Shown: piece by piece, positions 54,095 through 62,901 of the stretch
Layout: every line of letters begins with the position of its first letter
Position numbering within the stretch: position 1 is the stretch's first letter
DNA from: Rhizobium grahamii CCGE 502
GTDB taxonomy: Bacteria; Pseudomonadota; Alphaproteobacteria; Rhizobiales; Rhizobiaceae
DNA length: 64,000 nucleotides
Reading direction: 5' to 3'
NCBI RefSeq assembly: GCF_000298315.2
Contig: NZ_AEYE02000031.1
Coordinates: 308,290-372,289 of the forward strand
Program-made: the position numbers and the translations under genes
The notes under the pieces: generated by a model
The model's database searches: none
Told to the model about the DNA's origin: nothing
What the model saw: only the letters and a program-made list of their open reading frames with translations

Positions 54095-54373
54095 CAACCC
54101 ATACGCGATATCCGGAATCGGTATGCAACAACAACCCAAAATGGGTAAAGGTTCAATAGCGGCAACACCTAAATTGTCGTAAGGTATTAATTTGTCGAAT
54201 ATATCACTTTCGATATCAATTCTGAGGTGAATCTGTTCTCGTGTTAATTACCCTTTATGCGGGTCCTCGAAGCCTGTTTGAAGAGGCGACGACAGGAGGC
54301 CAGCAAAACCATAGCGGGCAGGTGATGCGTGTGGTTCTGCGCGCCCCGCGCGGAGCAGCAATCGCGACTGGTA

Positions 54374-55036
54374 TCAATCGCCGGAATAGCGCTGCTCGCG
54401 CCAGGGGTCTCCGCGCATGTTATAGCCGTTTTGCTCCCAGAAACCCGCCGCATCGACCGGCAGCAACTCGATCCGTCGCAACCACTTCGCGCTCTTCCAG
54501 AAATAGAGATGCGGAACCACGAGCCGCATGGGGCCGCCATGGTCACGAGTCAACGGCACACCCTCCCACGATGTCGCCAGGATCGCATCCTCCGCGGCAA
54601 AATCTGCGAGCGGCAGGTTTGTCGTGTAGCCGTCGTAGCTCGTCAGCATCACGTAATGGGCTTCCGGCTTGGGCATTACCTGATCGAGCAGGTCGCGGGT
54701 CGATACGCCCTTCCACTTGTTGTCATAGCGCGACCACGTCGTCACGCAGTGAATGTCGGTGACCTTCAGGCTCTGGTCCAACGCCTGGAAGGCGGCCCAG
54801 GTGAGGTCAAGTGGCGATTCGATGAGCCCACGCACCTCCAGACGCCAACTGTCGATCGAGATCATCGGCTGCTGGCCGAGATCAAGGACAGGCCAATTCT
54901 TGACGAGATGCTGGCCAGGCGGCAGTCGCTCTGCTTCCGGCCGACTGATGCGACCGGTGAGGAACTTTCCTTCAGCTGCCCAGCGGCGCTTCGATGTCGT
55001 GAGCTTGCTGTCGGTTGAGGTTTGATCGTCGCTCAT
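54374..55036 (-). CDS. Sulfite oxidase-like molybdopterin oxidoreductase
   Basis: 220-residue member of the sulfite oxidase/YedY (MsrP) molybdopterin-binding family without a Tat signal, so likely cytosolic. VKNWPVLDLGQQP and W-R-L-E-V-R-G-L open the domain; the molybdenum Cys is in TDIHCVTTWSR; VMLTSYDGYTTNLPL, GGPMRLVVPHLYFWKSAKWLRRIEL and GFWEQNGYNMRGDPW complete the pattern. Substrate unknown. Start 55036 follows a GGGCCACCGATG context; a long in-frame extension upstream is antisense to the M20 gene and not coding. Confidence 0.88.
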   Translation of the reverse strand: MSDDQTSTDSKLTTSKRRWAAEGKFLTGRISRPEAERLPPGQHLVKNWPVLDLGQQPMISIDSWRLEVRGLIESPLDLTWAAFQALDQSLKVTDIHCVTTWSRYDNKWKGVSTRDLLDQVMPKPEAHYVMLTSYDGYTTNLPLADFAAEDAILATSWEGVPLTRDHGGPMRLVVPHLYFWKSAKWLRRIELLPVDAAGFWEQNGYNMRGDPWREQRYSGD

Positions 55037-55238
55037 CGGTGGCCCTTTCGCGTTGCGGCAATTAGGCCATTCGCCTTCGCGGACTGTCAAGCGCGGGGTC
55101 ACGGCAACACCTGCCGAGGTCGGCCGTTGACGATGCAGGCCCATCGAAGAGATTGAATTTCCCGGGCATTTGCTAAATAAGATGGACCACAGCCGGCGCC
55201 GTTTTGGCGCCTGCTTGCATTCATAGGACATCCGGCAC

Positions 55239-56414
55239 ATGCCCATTCCAGCCCGGATCGAAAACGATCTGCCATTCCTGACTTCGCTGCGTCGCGATCT
55301 GCACGCCCATCCCGAGCTTGGCTTCGAGGAGCAGCGCACGAGCGACATCGTCGCGCGGTTGCTCGAGGAGGCTGATATCAAGGTGCATCGCGGTCTCGGT
55401 GGTACCGGTGTTGTCGGCACGCTGCAGGTCGGCAATGGGACGCGGACGATCGGGCTGCGAGCCGATATGGATGCGCTTGCGATGCCGGAGATGGCGGATC
55501 GCCCGTATAAGTCCAAATTCGCCGGCAAGATGCATGCCTGCGGACATGACGGGCATACGACCATGTTGCTCGGCGCCGCACGGCATCTGGCAGCGACGCG
55601 CGAATTTTCCGGAACGGTGCATTTCATCTTCCAGCCGGCCGAGGAGGGCAGAGGCGGGGCGCGCAAGATGGTCGAGGATGGTCTTTTCGAACTCTTCCCG
55701 TGCAATGCCGTCTATGGGCTTCACAACATGCCGGGTCTGGCCGTCGACGAAATCGCCGTGGTCGAGGGGCCGCAACTGGCATCGTCGGACAGTTGGCGTG
55801 TGATCTTCCGGGGTACCGGAACGCATGGCGCCAAGCCGCATCTCGGCAAGGATCCGATCACGGCTGCCGGCACCTTCCTGACCTCGTTGCAGACGATTGT
55901 CGGGCGCGTGGTCGATCCGTTGCAGCCTGCCGTCGTCAGCGCCTGTTCGCTGCAGGCGGGTGACCCCAAGGCATTGAACGTGATCCCCGATATCGTCGAA
56001 ATCGGGGGGACTGCCCGGGCCTATTCGCCTGAGGTCCGCGACCAGCTCGAGGAAGAGATCGGACGGCTTGCGAAGGGTACGGCGGCGATGTTCGGCATTG
56101 CTGTTGATTACCAGTTCGAACGGCGTATCCCGCCCGTCGTCAACGACCGCGATGCGACCGCGCGTGCGCTAGGCGCTGCCGGAGCCGTCTTCGGGGAGAA
56201 GGTGCGCACCAGCTTCCCGCCGTCAACGGCAGGTGATGATTTCGCCTTCTTCGGCCAGAATGCGCCGGGATGTTATGTCTGGCTCGGAAACGGTCCCGCT
56301 GTCGATGGTGCCCTGCATCATAATACCGCGTATGACTTCAACGACCATGCCATCGGTTATGGCGCGGCCTTTTGGTCAACGCTGGTCGAGCGCGAGCTGA
56401 AGGCCGCGCTCTAG
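55239..56414 (+). CDS. M20 family amidohydrolase
   Basis: 391-residue metallopeptidase/amidohydrolase of the HipO/IAA-amino acid hydrolase type. RRDLHAHPELGFEE is the N-terminal signature; metal and catalytic blocks MHACGHDGHTTMLLGAARHL and FQPAEEGRGGARKMVEDG are intact; YGLHNMPGL and SFPPSTAGDDFAFF and HHNTAYDFND follow. It removes an acyl group from an amino acid or related amide. It is convergent with adenine deaminase, with a hairpin between. No transporter next to it. Confidence 0.9.
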   Translation: MPIPARIENDLPFLTSLRRDLHAHPELGFEEQRTSDIVARLLEEADIKVHRGLGGTGVVGTLQVGNGTRTIGLRADMDALAMPEMADRPYKSKFAGKMHACGHDGHTTMLLGAARHLAATREFSGTVHFIFQPAEEGRGGARKMVEDGLFELFPCNAVYGLHNMPGLAVDEIAVVEGPQLASSDSWRVIFRGTGTHGAKPHLGKDPITAAGTFLTSLQTIVGRVVDPLQPAVVSACSLQAGDPKALNVIPDIVEIGGTARAYSPEVRDQLEEEIGRLAKGTAAMFGIAVDYQFERRIPPVVNDRDATARALGAAGAVFGEKVRTSFPPSTAGDDFAFFGQNAPGCYVWLGNGPAVDGALHHNTAYDFNDHAIGYGAAFWSTLVERELKAAL

Positions 56415-56439
56415 ATCACTTGCCTTCAGCGATAGACTG

Positions 56440-56470
56440 GGCAGCCGGGGAGCGACACCCGGATGCTGCC
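56440..56470. other. Hairpin between convergent genes
   Basis: GGCAG-CCGGG / CCCGG-(ATG)-CTGCC, a two-part stem with a three-base bulge, placed between the stops of the M20 gene (56414) and adenine deaminase (56472). No T-run. Confidence 0.4.
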
Positions 56471-56471
56471 G

Positions 56472-58256
56472 TCATTCGCTGTCGAGAATCTCGATCACGG
56501 GGCTTTCGAGCACCTTGCCGGTCAGGACGTCGGCAATCCCCCGATCCGTCTGATGCGGGCCGACGTTGCAGGCAAGAGTGGCGCCGAAGCAGGCCTTGAA
56601 GACGAGGTAGGGTGGCTTCCAGTCGACAATCTTTTCCATTGCCTTCCGGATCGCCCGGAAAGACGCGGCCGTTTCTTCCAGAGGGGCTTCGGTGACGAGG
56701 CCGGATACCGGGAGGGGCAGAAGCGCTTCAATCTGGCCATCTTTGGCGACAGCCATGCCGCCGCCGGCCGATATCACCGCGTTCGCGGCGACCGCCATGT
56801 CGCGCGCGTTGCCGCCGAAGACCGTGAGGTTGTGGCTGTCGTGGGACACCGTTGTGCAGAAGGCCCCCCGCCATTCTCCCCACCCTGTCAGGAAGCCGAC
56901 CCGCGGCCGACCGTCGATCTTGCCGTACCGATGCGCGACGGCGATCATGGTGCTTCCGGCCGGAGGCACGACGAAGCCATCGTCGACGCCGGTTTCCGCC
57001 TCGCCCCACTGCGTGAAACGGGGGCGGTCGATCGTGGCGACACGAACGCGCTTGCCGGTGGAGGGAACCCTGAAGTCATCTTCAGTCAGGGCCGTCAGCT
57101 TGACTGAGTCCTGCAGGGCTACGGTATCGAACGAGCGCAAGTGGGCGTTCATTTCTCCGGATGTCGAGACGATTGCGCCATTGGCGATGACCGCCTTCGT
57201 GGCAAAGCCAACGAGATCTTCGAAGAGCACGATATCGGCGCGTCGACCGGCGGCAATCAAGCCAAGATCCGAGCGCTTCAATCGCTGCGCGGCATTGAAG
57301 GTGGCGGCTCTTAGCGCCCATTCCGGCTTCATGCCATAGCTGACGAGCCGGCGGATGACATCGTCGAGACCCCCGCCGTCCTTCAGCTCATCAGGGAACA
57401 CGTCGTCGGTGCAGAGCGTGACCGTCGATGGCAAATGGCCGATGCCGTTGAGCGCGGTTACGAACTCCTGCAGCAGATGGTCATGCGAGCCGCGCAATTC
57501 GATGGTGAGCCCGGCGGCGAGCTTCTGCAGCAGGTCCGCGCTGGAAGTCAATTCGTGGTCGGAGCTGACACCGGCAGCCATGAAGGCGTTCAGGTCGGCG
57601 CCTTCGAGCCCGCGCGCGTGGCCGCAGACCAGCTTTCCCGAAGCGAGGCCGGCATTCACGATATCGGTCATGCGTGGATCGCCGTCGATGACGCCGCGCA
57701 TGTTCATCACTTCGGCAACACCGCCGATGCCGGGCCACCGCAGCATTTCGGCGATGACCGATGCGTCGAAATCGGCGCCGGCGACTTCAAGGCCTGGAGC
57801 GGAAGGAACGCAGGACGGCGCAAGCACAATCGTGCGGAGCGGGAGGCATCGGGACGCTTCGATCGCCCAGCGCACGCCGTCGAGGCCATGCACGTTACCG
57901 AACTCGTGCGGATCCCAGACAACAGTCGTAACGCCGCGCGGAACGACTGCTTCCGCATAGGCGGCGGGCGTCACCATCGAGCTTTCGATATGCATGTGCG
58001 TATCGATGAGGCCGGGCGAAATGATGCTGCCTGCTGCGTCGATTGTTTTGGCTGCATCGGTCCGGCTGCCCGGCGCGTGGACGCTTGCGATCAGCGCTCC
58101 GACAATGCCGATGTCCGCTTCCCGGGTCAGTCCGGTGACGACATCGAGCAGACGCCCGCCCGAGATCAGCAGGTCGAAAGGCGCATCACCGCGCGCGGCG
58201 GCGACGGCACGGGCGCGAAGTGTGGGATCGTTGAGATCCTTCGGTTCCGCGATCAT
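56472..58256 (-). CDS. ade: Adenine deaminase
   Basis: 594-residue metal-dependent amidohydrolase converting adenine to hypoxanthine. AGSIISPGLIDTHMHIESSMVTPAAYAEAVVPRGVTTVVWDPHEFGNVHG is the ade signature with the HxH metal motif (HMH). VAEVMNMRGVIDGDPRM, CGHARGLEG, SSDHE and LCTDDVFPDEL follow in order, and GHDSHNLTVFGG-type SHDSHNLTV near the C-terminus is typical. The start overlaps the stop of the nucleoside hydrolase gene by 4 bases. Last gene of the nucleoside operon. Confidence 0.95.
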   Translation of the reverse strand: MIAEPKDLNDPTLRARAVAAARGDAPFDLLISGGRLLDVVTGLTREADIGIVGALIASVHAPGSRTDAAKTIDAAGSIISPGLIDTHMHIESSMVTPAAYAEAVVPRGVTTVVWDPHEFGNVHGLDGVRWAIEASRCLPLRTIVLAPSCVPSAPGLEVAGADFDASVIAEMLRWPGIGGVAEVMNMRGVIDGDPRMTDIVNAGLASGKLVCGHARGLEGADLNAFMAAGVSSDHELTSSADLLQKLAAGLTIELRGSHDHLLQEFVTALNGIGHLPSTVTLCTDDVFPDELKDGGGLDDVIRRLVSYGMKPEWALRAATFNAAQRLKRSDLGLIAAGRRADIVLFEDLVGFATKAVIANGAIVSTSGEMNAHLRSFDTVALQDSVKLTALTEDDFRVPSTGKRVRVATIDRPRFTQWGEAETGVDDGFVVPPAGSTMIAVAHRYGKIDGRPRVGFLTGWGEWRGAFCTTVSHDSHNLTVFGGNARDMAVAANAVISAGGGMAVAKDGQIEALLPLPVSGLVTEAPLEETAASFRAIRKAMEKIVDWKPPYLVFKACFGATLACNVGPHQTDRGIADVLTGKVLESPVIEILDSE

Positions 58257-59173
58257 CGGCTTGCCTCATCAATCAGTGCGCCGAGGATCAGGGCGCGTGC
58301 CTTTTCAGCGTCGACATCGACGGCGTATTCGGCGTTGAAGGTTGCATGCGTCGCCCGGGTCTCGACCACGGTGCGGCCACGCGTGTGCTGGCCCTGCAGT
58401 TCGGCGTCGATCCGCGCGGGACGGAAGGTCACGATCTCGGTTGAGACGAAGGCGACGGCGGCGGAGGGATCGTAGATCGCCATTCCCGTTCTGCCGCGGC
58501 TGGTTCCGATGCCGATATAGCCGTCGAGCATGTCGGCGATCAACGCTGCGTTTGCACCGCCTGCATTTCGCGCCGGGCCAACGTCGTCAGGTGTCGCGAT
58601 GACCTTGCGGCAGAGATCGAGGTCGACCATGCGCAGCGGCAGATTATGGGCGAGAACGATGGCAAGTGCTTCCGGGTCGGCCAGCGCGTTGAACTCGGCC
58701 GATGCCGTGTGGTTGCCTGCGGTGATGCCACCGCCCATCCAGGTCAGTTCGGTGATGCGGGCGGCGAGGTCCGGGCGTGCCAGTGCGAGAGCCGCGAGGT
58801 TGGTCAACGGGCCGAGCGCGAGGATACGATGCGGGCCCTCAGTTTCCAGCCAGCTGCAGAGGGCAGTGAACGCGTCGCTTTCCGGCAAGGCCGGCGCGGG
58901 GGGCAGGCCTTGGCCTGCGGTTGGAATGCCTGTTTCTCCGAGGATCGCCTGCGCGGTCTCAAGCGAGCCGAGGACGGGCATGGCGCGACCACTGTGGATC
59001 GGGAAAGTCCAGCCGAAGGCCCTGGCAGCACCTGCGGCGTTGACGCGCACTTGTGGCAGCGGCGTGTTGCCGAAGACGAGCGAAACGCCTGCTATGTCGA
59101 GCTTTGCGTACGCCACCACGAGGATCGCGGCGATGTCGTCAAAGCCCATGTCGGTGTCGATCCAGACGCCCAT
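58253..59173 (-). CDS. Inosine/purine nucleoside hydrolase
   Basis: 306-residue nucleoside hydrolase that cleaves ribonucleosides into base and ribose. The Ca-binding motif is VWIDTDMGFDDIAAIL (DxDxxxDD, residues 4-14). ALGPLTNLAALALARPDLA, GGGITAGNHTASAEFNALADPEAL and LPLRMVDLDLCRKV are the expected later blocks. Start 59173 puts the metal motif at the N-terminus; a longer frame to 59371 is antisense-type sequence. It lies 4 bases after the ATPase gene stop and overlaps ade. With ade it would turn adenosine into adenine and then hypoxanthine. Confidence 0.92.
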   Translation of the reverse strand: MGVWIDTDMGFDDIAAILVVAYAKLDIAGVSLVFGNTPLPQVRVNAAGAARAFGWTFPIHSGRAMPVLGSLETAQAILGETGIPTAGQGLPPAPALPESDAFTALCSWLETEGPHRILALGPLTNLAALALARPDLAARITELTWMGGGITAGNHTASAEFNALADPEALAIVLAHNLPLRMVDLDLCRKVIATPDDVGPARNAGGANAALIADMLDGYIGIGTSRGRTGMAIYDPSAAVAFVSTEIVTFRPARIDAELQGQHTRGRTVVETRATHATFNAEYAVDVDAEKARALILGALIDEASR

Positions 59174-59177
59174 GATG

Positions 59178-60203
59178 TTACCTGTAACGTGAGAGGGGCG
59201 CTGCAGCGGCAAGCGGCAGGTCGAAGGGAAGCGTCGAGCCGATCGCATGCGTCGGCAGCTCGGCATCGACCTCGGCTTTGATTGATCCAAGCGGCGTGTC
59301 GAGCAGATATTCGCGGGTGTTTCCGGCAAACGAGGTGCCGCGCACGGTGCCTTGGAAAGGACCTGAACCAAGGTTCACCATGCGCGGACGCCAGGCCAGG
59401 CCCTTTGCGGCCTGCGGCGCTGGAGCGGAAAGCTCGACGAGTGAGTTGGATGTCGCGAGCTTCCCGTTCTCCAGCGCAAAGACGTTTTCGAAGCCGACGA
59501 AATCGGCGACGAAGGCCGAGACGGGCTTGTTGTAGATTTCTTCCGGCGTGCCGATCTGCTCGATGCCACCGTTCAGCATCACGACGATCCGGTCGGCGAG
59601 CGCCAGCGCTTCAATCTGGTCGTGGGTGACGAAGATCATCGTGACGCCGGTTTCCTTCTGGACGCGCTGCAGCTCGGCGCGCATTTCGAGGCGCAGGCGG
59701 GCGTCGAGATTGGAAAGAGGCTCGTCGAGCAGCAGCACCTTCGGCTCCATGACCATGGAGCGCGCAAGGGCCACGCGCTGCTGCTGGCCGCCGGAGAGTT
59801 CGGCGGGCTTGCGATCGGCAAACTTGGCGAGGCCGACGGACTTGATGCCGGCGCTGACCTTGGCATCGAGATCCTTGCCGCCAATGCCCTTCAGACGCAG
59901 GCCGAAGGCGACGTTCTGATAGACCGTCAGATGCGGGAAGAGCGCGTAGGACTGGAAGACCAGACCGACATTGCGCTTGTTGGCGGAAACGCGGGTGATC
60001 TCGTCGCCATCGAGCATGATGCGGCCGGATGCCGGGGAGAGCAGCCCCGCGATCGAGCGCATCGTCGTCGTCTTGCCGCATCCGGAAGGGCCGAGCAGGG
60101 CGACGAGCTCTCCCTTGGCGATCTGCAAGTCGAGATCCTTCACCGCGACCGTATCGCCGTAGGCAAGCGTCAGCTTGTCGAGTTTGAGATAGGCGTCAGA
60201 CAT
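59178..60203 (-). CDS. ABC transporter ATP-binding protein (PotA-like)
   Basis: 341-residue ATPase. Walker A GPSGCGKTTT, Q-loop LVFQSYALFPHLTV, signature LSGGQQQRVALARS, Walker B VLLLDEPLSNLDA and H-loop FVTHDQ are intact. A C-terminal TOBE-type domain follows. The class is that of the polyamine/Fe importers. Start 60203 overlaps the upstream permease gene by 8 bases. It drives the import system encoded by the next three genes. Confidence 0.94.
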   Translation of the reverse strand: MSDAYLKLDKLTLAYGDTVAVKDLDLQIAKGELVALLGPSGCGKTTTMRSIAGLLSPASGRIMLDGDEITRVSANKRNVGLVFQSYALFPHLTVYQNVAFGLRLKGIGGKDLDAKVSAGIKSVGLAKFADRKPAELSGGQQQRVALARSMVMEPKVLLLDEPLSNLDARLRLEMRAELQRVQKETGVTMIFVTHDQIEALALADRIVVMLNGGIEQIGTPEEIYNKPVSAFVADFVGFENVFALENGKLATSNSLVELSAPAPQAAKGLAWRPRMVNLGSGPFQGTVRGTSFAGNTREYLLDTPLGSIKAEVDAELPTHAIGSTLPFDLPLAAAAPLSRYR

Positions 60204-60975
60204 AACGAGAGAATCCCAGGAAGCGTTCGGCAAGGAAGACGATGCCGATGGAAAGGAAGGCGAGCAGCGAGGAGAGGGCCGCGATCGACGGATCGTAGGT
60301 GGTCTCCATGTAGCCCAGCATGTCGATCGGCAGCGTGCGCACGCCGGGACCGGAAAGGAAGAGCGAGACCGGCACCTGATTGAAGCTGGTCACGAAGCCG
60401 AGGATGAAGGCGGCGAGGATGCCGCCACGGATATTCGGCATGACGACGCGGAAGAAGGCGCCGACGCGTGAGGAACCGAGCAGGACGGCTGCCTCCTCCA
60501 TATCCGACCGCAGGTTGTTGAGGCTGGCTGACACGACGCGGACGGCATAAGGCAGCACAAGCGCCGTGTGGGCCATGAACAGCGCCAGCGTGATGTTGAA
60601 ACCGAACGGCACGACGAGATAGCGCAGCAGCGCCAGACCGACGATGATGCCGGGCACAATGATCGGCAGCGATACGATCGTGCGGACGGTTTCGCCGAAA
60701 GGTAGCTTGTAGCGCGACAGCGCATAGGCGGCGGGGATGCCGAGGATGAGCGCGGTCAGCGTGCCGAAGACGGCAAGGAACATCGACATCGCGAAGCTCT
60801 CGCGGAAGCTGTCGATCGTAAAGACCTTGGCCACCCACTTGAGAGAAAGACCCTGCGGCGGGAAGGCAAGCGTGTCGCCGGCGGATAGCGATGCGGCGAT
60901 GATGATGAGGAACGGGCCGATCAGGAAGATCAGCAACAGGCCGAGAACCAGCGGAGAGAGAATACGCGCGGTCAT
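60196..60975 (-). CDS. ABC transporter permease (PotC-like)
   Basis: 259-residue inner membrane permease with six helices. The EAA loop reads MEEAAVLLGSSRVGAFFRVVMPNIRGGILAAF, matching the contact site for the ATPase. It begins with ARILSPLVLGLLLIFLIGPFLIIIAASL. It overlaps the second permease gene by 4 bases and the ATPase gene by 8 bases. Confidence 0.92.
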   Translation of the reverse strand: MTARILSPLVLGLLLIFLIGPFLIIIAASLSAGDTLAFPPQGLSLKWVAKVFTIDSFRESFAMSMFLAVFGTLTALILGIPAAYALSRYKLPFGETVRTIVSLPIIVPGIIVGLALLRYLVVPFGFNITLALFMAHTALVLPYAVRVVSASLNNLRSDMEEAAVLLGSSRVGAFFRVVMPNIRGGILAAFILGFVTSFNQVPVSLFLSGPGVRTLPIDMLGYMETTYDPSIAALSSLLAFLSIGIVFLAERFLGFSRYV

Positions 60976-61799
60976 CGCTTGTTCCTCGCGGTCGCAAGGC
61001 GCTTGAGCAGGATGTTGGCGGCAAAGCTCATGACGATCAGCATGAAGGCGATGACGCTTGCCGAGACGAAGTTGTTGGCAACCGACACCTGCTGATAGAG
61101 CAGCGTTTCGAGCATCAGCACTTTCGAGCCGCCAAGCACGGCGGGCGTGATGTAGGCGGTCAGGGATCCGGTGAAGACGAGCGTGCCGCCGACAACCAAA
61201 CCTTCGCGGGTGAGCGGCAGGATTACCTTCCAGAACACCTGGAACCAGTTGGCGCCGAGCACACGGGCGGCGGGAATGGCATCCTTCGGCATGTTTTCAA
61301 GCGCGCTGATCAGCGACAGGATCATCAGCGGCAGGAAGAGCTGCAGCAGGCCGATGAAGACGGCGGTCTCGGTGAAGAGCAGGCGCAGTGGCCCGTTGCT
61401 GAGACCGAGGCCCTGGATGGCCTGGTTGACGATCCCGGTCCGGCCGAGAATGACGATCCAGGCATAGGTTCGAGCGACCGGCGAGATCATCAGCGGCAGG
61501 GTGATGAGGCCGATCATCCGGCCCTTGCCCTTGGGCGGCAGGTTGACGATCGCGAAAGCGGCGGCATAGCCGATCACCGTTGAGACCGCCGTGACCTCAA
61601 GCCCCAGACGGAAGGTGCGCAAGAAGACCGTACGGTTCAGCGACTCGGAAAAGAAGTCGGTGTAGGCGCCAAGCGTCCAGCCGCCATCGATACGGAAGCC
61701 TTCGGAGAGGAGGACGATGACGGGCAGCAGGAAGACCAGCGCGGCAAAGACTGCTGCGGGCAGGGCAAGCGCCAAGGCTTCTGCGCGGTTCTGAAACAT
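60972..61799 (-). CDS. ABC transporter permease (PotB-like)
   Basis: 275-residue permease, partner of the above. Six helices; the EAA-type loop is MPKDAIPAARVLGANWFQVFWKVILPLTREGL. LPPKGKGRMIGLITLPLMISPVARTYAWIVILGRTG is typical of PotB-class permeases. Start 61799 is chosen at MFQNRAEALALALPA; a further 13 residues upstream lack support. It lies about 60 bases after the binding-protein gene. Confidence 0.92.
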   Translation of the reverse strand: MFQNRAEALALALPAAVFAALVFLLPVIVLLSEGFRIDGGWTLGAYTDFFSESLNRTVFLRTFRLGLEVTAVSTVIGYAAAFAIVNLPPKGKGRMIGLITLPLMISPVARTYAWIVILGRTGIVNQAIQGLGLSNGPLRLLFTETAVFIGLLQLFLPLMILSLISALENMPKDAIPAARVLGANWFQVFWKVILPLTREGLVVGGTLVFTGSLTAYITPAVLGGSKVLMLETLLYQQVSVANNFVSASVIAFMLIVMSFAANILLKRLATARNKR

Positions 61800-61859
61800 G
61801 AAAGGACTTTCGACGAATGGATGGGCCGGCTCCGGCAAACAGCCGAGCCGGCCTGGAGA

Positions 61860-62882
61860 TTACTGGCCGACCTTCTCGTTCCATTCCTTCAGCCAGGCGG
61901 CGCGGTTGTCGAGCGCGGCTGCGGACGGGATGAGCTTCAGGCTCTTGGCGGTTTCTTCGCCATAGGTCAGGTTGTTGGCGGCTTCGTCGGAGAGCTTGAC
62001 CTCTTTATTCGCCGGGCTGTCGACCAGCTTTTCGGCAAGCTTCGTCTGGATTTCGGTGGAGAGCCAGAAGTCCATGAACTGCAGGGCGAGATCGCGGTTC
62101 TTCGAGCCCTTCGTGACGACCATCACATTCATGCCGCCCGTCTGGCCTTCCTTGGGTGTTGCCCATGCAACGGGGACGTCGAGCTTGGTGAAGCCGGCCC
62201 AGGAGAAGCGGCCGATCGGGGCGGCCCAGATCTCCTCCTGCTGCATCAGCTGTACGAGCTGCGAGGACTTCTCATAGAATGTGACGATCTCGTCCTTCTT
62301 TTCGCCGAGCGCTTCGATCGGGGCCTTGAGGTCCGGGTTGTCGCTGCCGAGCGCCTGGCCGAGCATGAAGAGTGCTGGCGGACCCTGGTTGGTGGTGACA
62401 TTAGGGAAGGCGACGTGGCCGACATATTCAGGCTTCAGCAAGTCGGCCCAGGACTCGATCTTCATCTTGTCGGAGCGGTAGGCGATCGAGGTGGCGTAGA
62501 AGGTGTAGCCGACGCTCATGCCGTCGCCGTTCGGATCCTTGGCGAGGTCGTAGAGCTTCCCGAAGTTGGAGAGCTTTGCGGTATCGACCTTGTCGATCAG
62601 ATCCTTGCGCGTGGCCGACAGGGCATCGGCCATGGAGACGACAGCCATGTCGATGACCGGGTTCGCCTTGTTGGCCTCCATCTTGGCAAGACGCTCGACG
62701 CTGTTGCCTGTCTCGACAACCAGCTTGCAGCCGCACTTGGCCTCGAAGGGATCGTAGACAATCGACTTGAAGTCATCCTGGGCAAAGGCATAGACGGAAA
62801 TCGTCAGCGTCTTTTCCTCTGCCTTCGCAGCGAGGGGCGACAGCGCCAATAGCGCGGCCGAAGCGATGAGGGCATTCTTCAT
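61860..62882 (-). CDS. ABC transporter substrate-binding protein (PotD/Fe-type)
   Basis: 340-residue periplasmic binding protein. Signal peptide MKNALIASAALLALSPLAAKA, then TLTISVYAFAQDDFKSIVYDPFEAKCGCKLVVETGNSVERLAKMEANKANPVIDMAVVSMADALSA, the first lobe of a type-2 family-1 binding protein. GYTFYATSIAYRSDKMKIESWADLLKPEYVGHVAFPNVTTNQG is the hinge block. Substrate unknown; the operon context suggests a purine nucleoside or related compound rather than a polyamine. Two adjacent Cys (CGC) could form a disulfide. Confidence 0.9.
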   Translation of the reverse strand: MKNALIASAALLALSPLAAKAEEKTLTISVYAFAQDDFKSIVYDPFEAKCGCKLVVETGNSVERLAKMEANKANPVIDMAVVSMADALSATRKDLIDKVDTAKLSNFGKLYDLAKDPNGDGMSVGYTFYATSIAYRSDKMKIESWADLLKPEYVGHVAFPNVTTNQGPPALFMLGQALGSDNPDLKAPIEALGEKKDEIVTFYEKSSQLVQLMQQEEIWAAPIGRFSWAGFTKLDVPVAWATPKEGQTGGMNVMVVTKGSKNRDLALQFMDFWLSTEIQTKLAEKLVDSPANKEVKLSDEAANNLTYGEETAKSLKLIPSAAALDNRAAWLKEWNEKVGQ

Positions 62883-62901
62883 GTCAGCTGTTCTCCGTCT
62901 G

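Noticed and set aside
54374-55705. 443-residue frame around the molybdopterin protein
   Set aside because: Only the last 220 residues match the family; the front part is antisense to the M20 gene and lacks a ribosome site.
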